64,000 nucleotides of DNA from contig DEWY01000006.1 in assembly GCA_002363865.1 (NCBI GenBank), positions 496,001 through 560,000 on the forward strand. Direction: 5' to 3'. The translations under genes and the position numbers were made by a program. The notes beneath the pieces were generated by a model. That model worked only from the letters and a program-made list of their open reading frames with translations. It was not told the DNA's origin and ran no database searches. This stretch comes from Caulobacteraceae bacterium UBA3198. Lineage in GTDB: Bacteria; Pseudomonadota; Alphaproteobacteria; Caulobacterales; Caulobacteraceae. This document shows, piece after piece, positions 43,184 through 52,468 of this stretch. The first letter of the stretch is position 1, and each line of letters begins with the position of its first letter.

Positions 43184-44881
43184 TCAGCCGCCGGGCTTGC
43201 CCAGGGCTTCGGCCGGAGTCGGCGCCGGAGCCGGCGGGGGGACACGATCCTCCAACCGCACGCCGGGGATCTTGAGCATCAGCACGAAGCCCAGCAACAG
43301 CACCGCCAGGCTGAAGACGATCCCGTAGACCACCGCGGTGGAGAAGCTCTGGCGGATGATCTGATCGGCCGCCCGCGTCGCCGGGTCGGCGGCCCGGGCC
43401 GCCGCAAGGGTGGGATCAGCGTCCCGCTCCATGGCCATGCGCTGCAGGTCCGACAGTTCCAGGGTCTGCATCTGGGCGGCGGGATCGGCCGCCGACAACC
43501 GGCCCAGCTCCGAGGTCAGCCCCCAGGTCAGGATGGCGCCGAACAGGGCCACCCCCATGGTCGAGCCGATCTGGCGCACGAACTGGCCTGAACTCGTGGC
43601 CACCCCCAGCTGATGCGGCGGCACGGCGTTCTGCACCGCCAGGCTGAACAGGCTCTGCCCCGGCCCAAGGCCGATGCCGACGATCAGCAGACGCCAGGCC
43701 AGGCTGAGCGTGCTGGTGTCCGGCCCAATGAAGCACAGGGAGAGGACCCCGGCGATCAGCACCGAACCGCCGCCGATCATGAACGGCTTGTAGACGCCGG
43801 TGCGGGTGACCAGCTGGCCGCTGATGGTCGACGACCCCACCAGTCCCACCATGAGGGCGAGCATGGTCAGGCCGCTGCGGGTGGCCGGCACCCCCTGACC
43901 CACCTGCATGTAGAGGGGCAGGAATGAGGTCACCCCCATGAAGGCCATGGAGTAGATGAAGGCCGCCCCGTTGGCGGTGTTGAAGGTCCGGTTTCTGAAC
44001 AGGGTGAGCGGCAGGATCGGGTCGCGCACCGCCTTCTGGACGAAGACGAAAGCGGTCAGGGAGACCAGGCTCGCGACCAGCAGGCCCAGTATCATCGGCG
44101 AGCCCCAGCCATAGTCCCGACCACCCCAGGTGACGGCCAGCAGCAGGGCGGTGAAGCCGACGACGATCAGGGCGGCGCCCGCATAGTCGATCCGGCCCTC
44201 CCCCCGGGGCGGCAGGGCCGGCATCTTCAGGGTGATCATCGCCACGGCGGCGAGCGCAAAGGGCACGTTCACATAGAAGACCCAGCGCCAGCCCTCGATC
44301 ACATGGCCGGCCAGCTCCACCGTGCCGTGGTCGGTGAAGAACCCGCCGATCACCGGCCCAAAGACGCTGCCGATGCCGAACACGGCGCCAAAGAGGCCGG
44401 AGAACTTGGCCCGCTCCCGCGGGGCGTAGAGGTCGGCGATGATGGCGAAGGCGGTGGTGAAGAGCGCGCCGCCGCCGATCCCCTGCACGGCGCGGAAGGC
44501 GATCAGCTGGGTCATGCCGCCCCCCAGCAGCGGCAGGTCGCCGAACTCTCCGGCCAGGCCCGCCAGCCAGGAGCCCACGAGGAAGACGCCGATGCCGATG
44601 AGGAGGATCGGCTTTCGCCCGAAGATGTCCCCGAGCTTGCCCCAGATGGGCACCATGACGGTCGAGGCCAGCAGGTAGGCGGTGGTCGCCCAGGCGTAGA
44701 GATGCAGGCCCGCCAGGTCCGAGACGATCCGCGGCATGGCGGTGGCCACCACGGTCTGACTCATGGCGCTGAGCAGGAAGACGATCAGGACGGAGAGGAG
44801 CGTGAGGCGTCTGTCCGCCTCGTCAAAGACTGGGGGCTCTTGCAATGCGGCGTTTCCACAGCGGCGTTCGAGCGCCGCCAA
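43184..44881 (-). CDS. DHA2-family (14-helix) MFS drug exporter
   Basis: A 565-residue proton-driven exporter of the DHA2 (EmrB/QacA) group with about 14 membrane helices. Motif A after helix 2 reads WGKLGDIFGRKPILL, and motif C-like glycine-rich segments follow (FGAVFGIGSVFGPVIGGFF). An extended loop near residues 465-500 (MERDADPTLAAARAADPATRAADQ) lies before the last helix. It probably expels hydrophobic toxic compounds. It follows terC on the same strand, but a strong hairpin in the 103-bp gap suggests separate transcription. Confidence 0.92.
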   Translation of the reverse strand: MAALERRCGNAALQEPPVFDEADRRLTLLSVLIVFLLSAMSQTVVATAMPRIVSDLAGLHLYAWATTAYLLASTVMVPIWGKLGDIFGRKPILLIGIGVFLVGSWLAGLAGEFGDLPLLGGGMTQLIAFRAVQGIGGGALFTTAFAIIADLYAPRERAKFSGLFGAVFGIGSVFGPVIGGFFTDHGTVELAGHVIEGWRWVFYVNVPFALAAVAMITLKMPALPPRGEGRIDYAGAALIVVGFTALLLAVTWGGRDYGWGSPMILGLLVASLVSLTAFVFVQKAVRDPILPLTLFRNRTFNTANGAAFIYSMAFMGVTSFLPLYMQVGQGVPATRSGLTMLALMVGLVGSSTISGQLVTRTGVYKPFMIGGGSVLIAGVLSLCFIGPDTSTLSLAWRLLIVGIGLGPGQSLFSLAVQNAVPPHQLGVATSSGQFVRQIGSTMGVALFGAILTWGLTSELGRLSAADPAAQMQTLELSDLQRMAMERDADPTLAAARAADPATRAADQIIRQSFSTAVVYGIVFSLAVLLLGFVLMLKIPGVRLEDRVPPPAPAPTPAEALGKPGG

Positions 44882-44940
44882 TTCTTTGGTCCAGCGCGGC
44901 GTAAACCCGCCGTCCGTTCCAGGTTTTCAAATGTCTGAGC

Positions 44941-44975
44941 CCGCCCCGGGGCGCCGATGCGACGTCCCGGGGCGG
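44941..44975 (-). terminator. Strong hairpin after terC
   Basis: CCGCCCCGGG (44941-44950) pairs perfectly with CCCGGGGCGG (44966-44975) with a 15-nt loop, 10 bp beyond the terC stop. No T-run follows on the minus strand, so termination may be weak or Rho-assisted. It separates terC from the DHA2 exporter gene. Confidence 0.5.
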
Positions 44976-44984
44976 AGATAATCC

Positions 44985-45812
44985 TCAGACGTTATCAGAA
45001 CCGGTCGGCGATGCATGCTCCAATGCGGCCGCCTGCTTTCGCCGGGCGGCGTTTCGCGAGGCCATGTTGAGCCCCTCCACCAGGCCCGAGAAGGCCATGG
45101 CGGCATAGATGTAGCCCTTGGGCACATGGAAGCCGAAGCCGTCGGCGATCAGGGTCACCCCGATCATCAGCAGGAAGCCGAGCGCCAGCATGACTACGGT
45201 GGGATTGTTGTGAATGAAGTCCGCCAGGGGGTCGGCGGCCAGCAGCATCACGGCGACCGCGACGATCACGGCGATGATCATGATCGGAAGGTGATCGGTC
45301 ATGCCCACGGCGGTCAGGATCGAATCCACCGAGAAGACCAGATCCAGCAGCAGGATCTGCACGATCACCGCGCCAAAGTTGGCCGCCACCCGGCCTTTCA
45401 CATCCATGACGCCGTGGGTCGCCTCCACATCGACCTTTTCATGGATCTCGGTGGTGGCCTTCCACAGCAGGAAGAGGCCCCCAATGATCAGGATCAGGTC
45501 GCGCCATGAGAAGGCCATCTCGAACATCGGCACGCCGTGGACCGGATCCACCGGCCCCTGGAAGGGCAGGCTGAACACCGGCTGGGTCAGGCCGACGAGG
45601 AAGGCGATGGTCGACAGCAGCGCCAGCCGCATGCCCAGCGCCAAGCCGATGCCGATCTTGCGGGCCTTGCTGCGCTGCTCCTCCGGCAGCTTGTTCGACA
45701 GGATCGAGATGAAGACCAGATTGTCGATCCCCAGCACCACCTCCATCACCACCAGGGCGACGAGGGCGGCCCAGGCCGCGGGATCGGCGGCGAGCGCCAT
45801 AAGACTGTCCAT
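44985..45812 (-). CDS. TerC family membrane protein
   Basis: A 275-residue TerC protein with seven to nine membrane helices. The conserved acidic motifs are present: VLGIDNLVFISILSNKLP in helix 1-2 and VFSVDSILTAVGMT in the middle, both with membrane-embedded Asp. The C-terminal part has IPKGYIY-like VPKGYIYAAMAFSGLVEGLN. Family members such as MeeY and Alx move Mn2+ to exported proteins. No manganese riboswitch was recognised upstream. Confidence 0.93.
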   Translation of the reverse strand: MDSLMALAADPAAWAALVALVVMEVVLGIDNLVFISILSNKLPEEQRSKARKIGIGLALGMRLALLSTIAFLVGLTQPVFSLPFQGPVDPVHGVPMFEMAFSWRDLILIIGGLFLLWKATTEIHEKVDVEATHGVMDVKGRVAANFGAVIVQILLLDLVFSVDSILTAVGMTDHLPIMIIAVIVAVAVMLLAADPLADFIHNNPTVVMLALGFLLMIGVTLIADGFGFHVPKGYIYAAMAFSGLVEGLNMASRNAARRKQAAALEHASPTGSDNV

Positions 45813-45890
45813 GATCGTGATTCTCCCAAGCTCCCAGGGGCCGAGTTCTAGCCCACTGGCGACTGCGCTCCAGCGCTAACGCGATGGTGA

Positions 45891-45933
45891 GGCTTCTGGC
45901 GCCAGACTGAGGGCTCAGGCCGCGCCAGAAAGC
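45891..45933 (+). promoter_or_regulatory. Nested hairpin just before the acyltransferase start
   Basis: TTCTGGCGC (45894-45902) pairs with GCGCCAGAA (45922-45930), enclosing an inner CTGAG/CTCAG pair. The stem ends 10 nt before the acyltransferase ATG at 45941, where a ribosome site would be expected, and no clear Shine-Dalgarno is seen outside it. It could therefore limit translation; it also lies in the divergent gap to terC. Confidence 0.45.
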
Positions 45934-45940
45934 CCGCTCT

Positions 45941-47038
45941 ATGACCGACGCCCAGCAGATCCATCCCCTCACCTCCCTGCGGTTCTTCGCCGCCTTCTGG
46001 GTGGTGCTGTTCCACTACTGGCCGGCCCTGGCGACCACGGCGACGCCGCTTTTCGTGGCCAAGGGCTATCTGGGGGTGGAGCTGTTCTTCGTGCTCTCGG
46101 GCTTCATCCTCTGCCACGTCTATCGCAGCGAGGTGGCGGCCGGGGGCTTCAACTATGGGAACTTCCTGTGGGCGCGGCTGGCGCGGGTCTATCCCCTTCA
46201 CCTGGCCACCCTGATCGGCATGGGCGTGCTGGCGGCCGGCGCTGCGGCCGCGGGCTTCGCCGTCGACCCCAACATCCTGTCCTGGGAGTCCCTGCCGGCC
46301 AATCTGCTGCTGGTGCAGGCCTGGGGGTTTGCGCCGGTGGCCGGCTGGAACCATCCCTCCTGGTCGATCTCGGCCGAGTGGTTCGCCTATCTGACCTTTC
46401 CCCTGTTCGCCTGGGCGGCCCTGGCCCTGAAGGCCCGGCCCCTGGTGGCGGTGGTCCTGGCGGCGGTGTTCATGGCGGGGCTCTATGCCGGGTTCGAGGC
46501 CCTGGCCGGCCATCCTCTGACGCTCGCCACCATCCGCTGGGGCGCCCTGCGAATCGTTCCCTGCTTCGCCCTGGGCTGCGCCCTCCACAGCCTGTGGCGC
46601 GAACGGACCGGCGGCGGACGGGCCCAGGCCTGGCTGGGCGCCCTAATTTCAGGCGCCGCCGCCCTCATCGCCGCCGCCCTGGGTCAGTCGGATACGATCA
46701 TCGTGCTGGGGACCGCGGGCCTGATCTTCTACCTCGCCCGTCTGGCTCAGGCCGGGTCACGGGCCCTGAGCGCCCCGATCCTCATCTATCTGGGCGAGAT
46801 CAGCTATTCGATCTACATGATCTGCGTGCCGTGGAAGATTGTATTCGTCAATGGCGCGGTCAGTCTGCTCAAGCTTGAAGGGGGCCAGCTGCCGTTGGCC
46901 CTGTGGTTGGTCCTGCTTGTGGGCGTGGTTCCACTGGCCGCGCTGTCCTATCATCTGATCGAGAAACCCGCCCGCGAGCGCATGAAGCTGTGGGCGGGGC
47001 TGTGGAAAGGTCGTGCGCCGAACGTCGCAGGCGCATAA
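45941..47038 (+). CDS. Acyltransferase 3 family (OafA/YrhL-like) membrane protein
   Basis: A 365-residue multi-helix inner-membrane acyltransferase. The family signatures are HPLTSLRFFAAFWVVLFHYWP (with the His before the first helix), VELFFVLSGFILCHVY, and WSISAEWFAYLTFPLFAW. It probably O-acetylates a surface polysaccharide or lipid. It lacks the C-terminal SGNH domain found in some members. No sugar genes lie nearby. A nested hairpin immediately precedes the start. Confidence 0.93.
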   Translation: MTDAQQIHPLTSLRFFAAFWVVLFHYWPALATTATPLFVAKGYLGVELFFVLSGFILCHVYRSEVAAGGFNYGNFLWARLARVYPLHLATLIGMGVLAAGAAAAGFAVDPNILSWESLPANLLLVQAWGFAPVAGWNHPSWSISAEWFAYLTFPLFAWAALALKARPLVAVVLAAVFMAGLYAGFEALAGHPLTLATIRWGALRIVPCFALGCALHSLWRERTGGGRAQAWLGALISGAAALIAAALGQSDTIIVLGTAGLIFYLARLAQAGSRALSAPILIYLGEISYSIYMICVPWKIVFVNGAVSLLKLEGGQLPLALWLVLLVGVVPLAALSYHLIEKPARERMKLWAGLWKGRAPNVAGA

Positions 47039-47107
47039 ACCCTCTTTTCATCCCGGGCATGAGAAACTATCCCTAACGCCAGTTCGCGTCGGGGAGTTGC
47101 GCCCAAC

Positions 47108-47797
47108 ATGATGAAACGGACACGCCTCGTCCTTGGTTCCATGACGGCTGCGGCGGTCATGGCGCTCGCCCCCGCCGGCGGCGCCATTGCGGACACCTAC
47201 TGGCAGTGCGTGCCGTTCGCCCGGATGATCTCCGGCGTGCAGATCTTCGGCGACGCCTGGACCTGGTGGAAACAGGCCGCGGGCAAGTACGATACGGGCA
47301 ACACCCCCCAGGCCGGCGCGGTCCTCTGCTTCAAGCCCACCGGCGCCATGCGGCTCGGCCACGTGGCCGTGGTCAGCCAGGTGCTGACCGACCGGGTGAT
47401 TCAGATTTCTCACGCCAACTGGTCGCGGATCAACGGAACCCGCGGTCAGATCGAGCGCGACGTCACCGTCATCGACGTGTCCCCCAAGGGCGACTGGAGC
47501 CAGGTCAAGGTCTGGTACGACTCCATCGGCGACCTCGGCTCCACCACCTATCCGGTGCACGGCTTCATCTATCAGGATGACACCGCCGCCACCCTCACCA
47601 AGACCGGCTTCACCACCGCCCAGAACACCGCGGTGACCGTGGCCCAGTCGGCGGCCAATCAGATGGTCGCCGCCGTTCGCCCGGGCTCGGGCCCGCTGCA
47701 GATGCTCAGCCAGGCGGCCGACGCCACCGACAAGATCGCGGCCCTGCTGCAGGCCGCCGGCCAGGGCGGCGCGCCGTCCGGCGACTCCCAGGAATAG
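47108..47797 (+). CDS. Exported CHAP-domain protein
   Basis: A 229-residue protein. A signal peptide (residues 1-28, AIADT) is followed directly by a CHAP domain: catalytic Cys34 in YWQCVPFAR, His85 in LGHVAVVS, and a third site in SHANW (His102, Asn104). CHAP enzymes cut peptidoglycan cross-bridges or other amides. The last 60 residues are Ala/Gln-rich and helical, without a clear wall-binding repeat. The Cys is only a few residues after the signal, as in short secreted CHAP amidases. Confidence 0.9.
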   Translation: MMKRTRLVLGSMTAAAVMALAPAGGAIADTYWQCVPFARMISGVQIFGDAWTWWKQAAGKYDTGNTPQAGAVLCFKPTGAMRLGHVAVVSQVLTDRVIQISHANWSRINGTRGQIERDVTVIDVSPKGDWSQVKVWYDSIGDLGSTTYPVHGFIYQDDTAATLTKTGFTTAQNTAVTVAQSAANQMVAAVRPGSGPLQMLSQAADATDKIAALLQAAGQGGAPSGDSQE

Positions 47798-47874
47798 TCA
47801 CGGCCTACGGCCGGCGGACAACGCTTCCTTAAACGCGACAGAGTCAGTGTGACGGCCTTCGCCAAAGGTCGCCC

Positions 47875-49071
47875 ATGGCTAGTTCCGCCGCTTCACATCT
47901 GCGCCCCCAGACCCAGTCGTACCTGCGCACGGCCCTGGCCGCCCATGCCCGCTACGTCCAGGGCCTGGCCGGCGGCCGCCGCGCCGACCTGGTGCGCGCC
48001 GACCTGGCCGACTGGAATCTCGAAGGCGCCCTGCTGGCCGAGGCCGACCTGACCGGCGCCCGTCTGAGCGGCGCCATCCTCGCCGGAGCCGATCTGAGCC
48101 GGGCCAACCTGTTCGGCGCCGATCTGCGGGACGCCGACCTGCGCGGCGCGCGGCTGGCCCAGGCTGATCTGCGCGGGGCGAGCCTGCGGGGCGCCAATCT
48201 TTCCGGGGCCGACCTGTCCGGCTGCGACCTGCGGGAAGGCTGCATCGCCATGCAGACTCGGGCGGACGGCTTCCGCGTCCTGGCGCCGGAGGCCCGGGCC
48301 GGAAACCTGGAATACGCCGTGGCCGAGGGCGCCGATCTCACCGACATCATGACCGCCGCCGACTGCCGCGAGGCCACCCTGACCGGGGCGGTGCTGGTGG
48401 GGGCGCGGCTGGCCAACGCCAGGCTCGACGGGGCCGACCTCTCCGGGGCTCAGCTGGACGGCGCCGACCTGAGCGGCGCCTGCCTGCGCGGGGCCGTGGT
48501 GGCCGGGGCCAACCTCGCCGCCGCCGGTCTCGACGGGGCCGATCTCAGCGACCTGCTCAAGGCGCCCGCCACCGTCTTCTATGTGGACGACCAGCCCCTG
48601 CACGACCTCATCGCCGATCATGAGGCCTTCTGTGACAGTGAGGGACAACAGGGCGTCGCCGCTCGGCTCGCGGGCGCGGATTTCCGGTCCATGGTCCAAC
48701 TGCGCAGCCGCCGGCTGAGCGGCCTGCCCGCTTCGGGCGCGATCTTCTTCGGCATGGATCTGCGCGGCGTACAGCTGCAGGGGGCCGATCTGTCGGACTG
48801 CGACCTGCGCAAGACCGATCTGCGCGGCGCGGACCTGCGCGGCGCCAGGCTGACCGGCGCCAATCTGATCCGCGCCGATCTGCGCGACGCCAAGCTCGGC
48901 CCTCTGGCCATCGGCGAAGGCCGCCTGCTGCGCACCGACCTGAACCGGGCGAACCTGCGCTATGCTGACCTCAGCGGCGCGAACGCGTCGCGGGCCCGGT
49001 TTCTGGAGGCCGACCTGTCCGGCGCCAAGCTGGCCGGGACCGACCTGCGAGGCGCCGAACTGATCCTGTAG
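47875..49071 (+). CDS. Pentapeptide-repeat protein
   Basis: A 398-residue protein made mostly of A(D/N)Lxx pentapeptide repeats, which fold as a right-handed quadrilateral beta-helix. Three blocks can be seen: about residues 36-125, 150-225 and 285-395. They are split by a short insert with EARAGNLEYAV and by a non-repeat stretch (about 228-275, with FYVDDQPLHDLIADHEAF). Some such proteins mimic DNA and protect gyrase from quinolones, but most have unknown roles and this length with inserts is not diagnostic. It starts 77 bp after the CHAP gene. Confidence 0.92.
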   Translation: MASSAASHLRPQTQSYLRTALAAHARYVQGLAGGRRADLVRADLADWNLEGALLAEADLTGARLSGAILAGADLSRANLFGADLRDADLRGARLAQADLRGASLRGANLSGADLSGCDLREGCIAMQTRADGFRVLAPEARAGNLEYAVAEGADLTDIMTAADCREATLTGAVLVGARLANARLDGADLSGAQLDGADLSGACLRGAVVAGANLAAAGLDGADLSDLLKAPATVFYVDDQPLHDLIADHEAFCDSEGQQGVAARLAGADFRSMVQLRSRRLSGLPASGAIFFGMDLRGVQLQGADLSDCDLRKTDLRGADLRGARLTGANLIRADLRDAKLGPLAIGEGRLLRTDLNRANLRYADLSGANASRARFLEADLSGAKLAGTDLRGAELIL

Positions 49072-49081
49072 GGCGCGCGCC

Positions 49082-49981
49082 CTACATTTCGTGGCGCAGG
49101 GGGCGCAGGTCCGGGAAGTCGGCCGACCGCTTCTCCGCCTTGGCCTTGAAGGCCTCGCCCATGTGCGAGCCCGCGAACATGCCGGTCTGCCAGACGGCGA
49201 TATAGTCCAGCCCGTCAGCGATGGTGTGGTCCCGGGCGTAGTTGATCATCACCTTGGACCCCGTCACCGCCAGGGGCGACTTCTCGGCGATCTCCCGGGC
49301 GGTGGCCATGACGTGGTCCAGCAGGGCCTCGTGGGTCGGGAAGACCTCGTTGACCAGGCCGATCTCTTTGGCCCGCTGGGCCGACAGGCGACGACCCGTA
49401 TAGGCCAGCTCGCGGACCCAGCCCTCGGGGATCAGCTTGCACAGCCGCGGAAAGGTGCCGACGTCGGCGGTCATGCCGATATTGATCTCCTGCACGCAGA
49501 AGAAGGCGTCCTCGGTGGCGTAGCGGATGTCACAGGCGCTGGTCATGTCCATCGCCCCGCCGATGCAGCCGCCCTGGATCGCCACCAGGACCGGCATGCG
49601 CGCCTCATCGAGACAGCTGAAGCAGTCCTGCAGCCAGCGGATATGGTGGCGCTGGCCCTCGGCGGCGATGAAGCGGTCGGGCGCGGCGCCGCCATCGGCG
49701 TTCGAGGTCCCGCCGCCGCCGAACACCGCTAGGTCCATGCCGGCGGAAAAGTGCTTGCCGGTCGAGGAGATGACGATGCAGCGGGCCCGCACATTGTCAT
49801 TGATGTCGCGGACGATCACCGGCAGCTCGTTCCAGAAGGCCCGGATCATGCTGTTGAACGTCTCGGGCCGCTTCAGCCTGATGTGAGCCACGCCGCCCTC
49901 GATCTCGACGTCGAAACAGGTCCAGGGGCCGAGCGCCGGAATGGCGGTTTCGGGGGCGGTGTTGGCGTTGGCGGCGGTCAT
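49082..49981 (-). CDS. Enoyl-CoA hydratase/isomerase (crotonase) family protein
   Basis: A 299-residue crotonase. Oxyanion-hole segments are visible: GKHFSAGMDLAVFGG and VAIQGGCIGGAMDMTSACDIRYATEDAFF. The acid residue after ACD is Asp/Glu-like as in dienoyl-CoA isomerases: IGMTADVGTFPRL has Asp where classical hydratases have Glu. This supports a delta3,5-delta2,4-dienoyl-CoA isomerase or similar role in beta-oxidation. The start codon gives a short polar leader before WTCFDVEIEG. Confidence 0.9.
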   Translation of the reverse strand: MTAANANTAPETAIPALGPWTCFDVEIEGGVAHIRLKRPETFNSMIRAFWNELPVIVRDINDNVRARCIVISSTGKHFSAGMDLAVFGGGGTSNADGGAAPDRFIAAEGQRHHIRWLQDCFSCLDEARMPVLVAIQGGCIGGAMDMTSACDIRYATEDAFFCVQEINIGMTADVGTFPRLCKLIPEGWVRELAYTGRRLSAQRAKEIGLVNEVFPTHEALLDHVMATAREIAEKSPLAVTGSKVMINYARDHTIADGLDYIAVWQTGMFAGSHMGEAFKAKAEKRSADFPDLRPLRHEM

Positions 49982-50053
49982 GGGCTGTTCCTGGGACGAG
50001 TCTGAAGGTTCCGCCCATCATCGCCCCCTGACGCAGGGGAAAGCCAAGGCCCC

Positions 50054-50485
50054 TCAGAGATCTTCGCGCGTGGCGTCCAGGGCCTCGCACAGCCGCTCGG
50101 CCACGATGGCCCGGTGACAGTCGCAGGCCCGGGCCTCGAAACAGAGCAGGGCGATCTTCTTCCGCCCAGCCAGGTCCTGAGCCCGGGCCAGTTCAACCTG
50201 GGCCTTGGGCTCGGCCAGATGGGCCTCGAAAATGGCGCGCATTTCGTCGGTGCGCCCGGCCCTCGCGGCGTCGCGGCCGGCCTTGGGCGTGCCCAGGCCC
50301 CGCAAGTGTTCATAGGCGATGCCGGCCTCCTCCAGGCTGGCCCCCAGGATGGTCTTGGAAAAACCCGGTCGACGCGAGGCGGCGACGGCGCGGACATCGA
50401 CCACCAGCTCGACGCCGGCGGCCTTGAGCTGGTCGATCATCTGGGCCTGGGTCTTGCCCTCATAGCCGATGGTGGCGATGGCCAT
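50054..50485 (-). CDS. DUF488 family protein
   Basis: A 143-residue DUF488 protein. It starts with IATIGYEGKTQAQMIDQL, has the VVDVRAVAASRRPGFSK motif and a late CFEARACDCHRAIVAERL with conserved Cys and His. These features suggest a metal or nucleic-acid role, but no function is established. It is followed on the same strand by the crotonase gene after about 70 bp. Confidence 0.92.
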   Translation of the reverse strand: MAIATIGYEGKTQAQMIDQLKAAGVELVVDVRAVAASRRPGFSKTILGASLEEAGIAYEHLRGLGTPKAGRDAARAGRTDEMRAIFEAHLAEPKAQVELARAQDLAGRKKIALLCFEARACDCHRAIVAERLCEALDATREDL

Positions 50486-50566
50486 GGCGAACCTCTCCTT
50501 GGGTCATGGGACAGACGGGATATATGGGGGCGCAAGAACCCATCGCGCGAAGAGAAGGATCCGCCC

Positions 50567-51448
50567 ATGGATGGAACGGTCGCACAGGCCCCGCGGGTCC
50601 GCCGCTTTCCCCTGCCCAGTCGGGGCGGTGCGATGGCGGCCCTGGAGTTCGGCCCGCCCGACCGGGATTTCGACCTCGTCTTCTGTCACGCCAATGGCTT
50701 CAACGCCGCGACCTATCGCTCGATCCTGACGCCGCTCGGGGCTCAGATGCGGATCCTGGCCATAGATCTGCGGGGCCATGGCGCCACCGACCTGCCCACC
50801 GAGCTGGAGAACCGCCGCGGCTGGGGCGCCTATCGTGACGATCTCCTGGCCCTGCTGCCTCATGTGGTTCGAGGGCCGGTCACAGTGGCCGGCCACTCCA
50901 TGGGGGCGACCACCAGCCTGATGGCTGCGGCCCAGGCGCCGGACCTGATCTCGAACCTCGTGCTGTTCGATCCCGTGCTGATGCCTGAGCGGGGAGATGT
51001 GGCGCCTGGCGACATCGCCCAGTCCCCCATGGTTCAGGGCGCCCTGCGCCGGCGGGCGCGCTTCGACAGCCGGGCCGCCGCCGTGGCCGCCTATCAGGGG
51101 CGCGGCGCCTTCAAGACCTGGTCCCTGGAGCAGCTGGAGGACTATGTCTCCGCAGGCTTCGTAGACACCGACGACGGGGCGGTGGAGCTGGCCTGCGCCC
51201 CGGCCTGGGAGGCCTCCAACTTCGCCGTCTATGACGATCAGGCCTGGGCCGCGGCGCTGGCCTGCCCCTGTCCGGTGCGCATCCTGCGGGCCGAGCACGG
51301 CTCCACCTGCCGGATCGACGACCATCTGGAGGCCCTGGTCGCCACCGGCCGCTACCGGATCGAGACCGTGCCAGGGACCAGCCACTTCCTGCCCATGGAG
51401 CGGCCGGACCTCGTGCGTCAGGTATTGGCCGAGGCCGCGATGGGCTAG
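50567..51448 (+). CDS. Alpha/beta hydrolase
   Basis: A 293-residue alpha/beta-hydrolase. The core reads FDLVFCHANGFNAATYRSIL (oxyanion HxNG), ILAIDLRGHGATDLP, and the nucleophile elbow VAGHSMGATTSL with the Ser. The acid is likely in ILRAEHGSTC and the His in VPGTSHFLPMERPD. The ATG at 50567 was chosen because it follows AAGGA by 9 bases and gives a normal start. Its TAG stop shares the CTAG with the convergent thioesterase gene. Confidence 0.9.
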   Translation: MDGTVAQAPRVRRFPLPSRGGAMAALEFGPPDRDFDLVFCHANGFNAATYRSILTPLGAQMRILAIDLRGHGATDLPTELENRRGWGAYRDDLLALLPHVVRGPVTVAGHSMGATTSLMAAAQAPDLISNLVLFDPVLMPERGDVAPGDIAQSPMVQGALRRRARFDSRAAAVAAYQGRGAFKTWSLEQLEDYVSAGFVDTDDGAVELACAPAWEASNFAVYDDQAWAAALACPCPVRILRAEHGSTCRIDDHLEALVATGRYRIETVPGTSHFLPMERPDLVRQVLAEAAMG

Positions 51449-52380
51449 AGGGCCATCCCGGGCCGGGTGGTGGGCGCAAGCGCCGCCACCGCCTCGGGGG
51501 ACAGTTTCACCACCTTGCGGGCGTCGAGGTCAAAGCCCACGGCGACATTCTCGGCGCTGGCCCAGGGACGTCCAGTGTGAGGATCGACCATCCAGTGGCG
51601 CAGGCGGCGGAAACGCTCCTCCACATGGGCGGTAGCCGAGCGCAGCTCGAACCGGTCGCCGGCCCGGGGCCAGGCGAAATGCACCAGACGATATTCCAGG
51701 GCCGCGCCGCCGATCCGGGGCGCGCCGGAGCCCGGGCCCTCGCCCAGACCCCGATCGGCGCCCAGCAGATGCAGGATGCCGTCGGAAATCTTGCCCATGA
51801 CGATCTCGGTGCGCATGCGGCCAAAGGCGTCGCAGTCGGCCGCGCCGATCACCCCCAGGCCGATCCGCGTCAGGTCCATGGCCTTGGCCGCCTCCAGGCT
51901 GGCGGCGCTGGCGGCCACGGGATCGAGGCTGATGGAGCGCGGGGCGGCGAAATCGGGGACGTCCACCTGCAGGCGTTCCGCCGCCGCCAGGATGCGCCGC
52001 GACCAGGGGAAGACCCGGCCGCCGTCGGCGGTGGCGTGTCGCACCACGGTCTGGAAGGTGGCCGCCGGCGTCCCGTCGGGATGCAGGATGACGATCAGCA
52101 GACGGGCCTCGTCCTCGCCCATGGCCACCACCCCGCCCCGGGCGGTGAGGGCCGCGCCGGGCTTGGCTTCCCTGAGGAAGCGAATGTGCTGCTCGCGGAC
52201 CAGAAGGGTCGAGGGCGCGAGGCCGGAAAAGGCGTCGGGCATGCCCAGTTCGGCGGCGAGGCCCGCCAGGGCCTCCATGGACTTGGCCACCCAGTGACGC
52301 ACGTTGAGATGACCCATCTCATCGCATTCCCAGGTGTTGACCCCGCCCACCCAGATTTCGGTTCCGCCGTCCCAGCCCAT
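51445..52380 (-). CDS. Double-hotdog acyl-CoA thioesterase-like protein
   Basis: A 311-residue protein with two hotdog-like halves. The first contains VNTWECDEMGHLNVRHWVAKSMEALAGL, the typical thioesterase pattern in which the Asp of DEMGHLN is catalytic. The second (from about residue 185) contains DCDAFGRMRTEIVMGKISDGI. It likely hydrolyses an acyl-CoA, or acts as an acyl-transfer domain. Its neighbours (crotonase, hydrolase) hint at fatty-acid or aromatic acid breakdown, but they are not co-directional. Confidence 0.85.
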   Translation of the reverse strand: MGWDGGTEIWVGGVNTWECDEMGHLNVRHWVAKSMEALAGLAAELGMPDAFSGLAPSTLLVREQHIRFLREAKPGAALTARGGVVAMGEDEARLLIVILHPDGTPAATFQTVVRHATADGGRVFPWSRRILAAAERLQVDVPDFAAPRSISLDPVAASAASLEAAKAMDLTRIGLGVIGAADCDAFGRMRTEIVMGKISDGILHLLGADRGLGEGPGSGAPRIGGAALEYRLVHFAWPRAGDRFELRSATAHVEERFRRLRHWMVDPHTGRPWASAENVAVGFDLDARKVVKLSPEAVAALAPTTRPGMAL

Positions 52381-52468
52381 CAGGCCCCCCGCTCAAGACC
52401 GCCCAGGCGCCGGGCGGCGTGCGGGGACTTTAGGGGCGCCCGCGCCTTGCGCCAACGGCCCTGGAGGC

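Noticed and set aside
45813..45940. Manganese riboswitch (yybP-ykoY) before terC
   Set aside because: The leader on the terC side does not show the conserved internal-loop sequences of this riboswitch; only a simple nested hairpin is present.
47875..49071. Tandem DNA repeats or a CRISPR-like array
   Set aside because: The periodicity comes from codons for A(D/N)Lxx pentapeptides in a long reading frame, not from nucleotide repeats with spacers.
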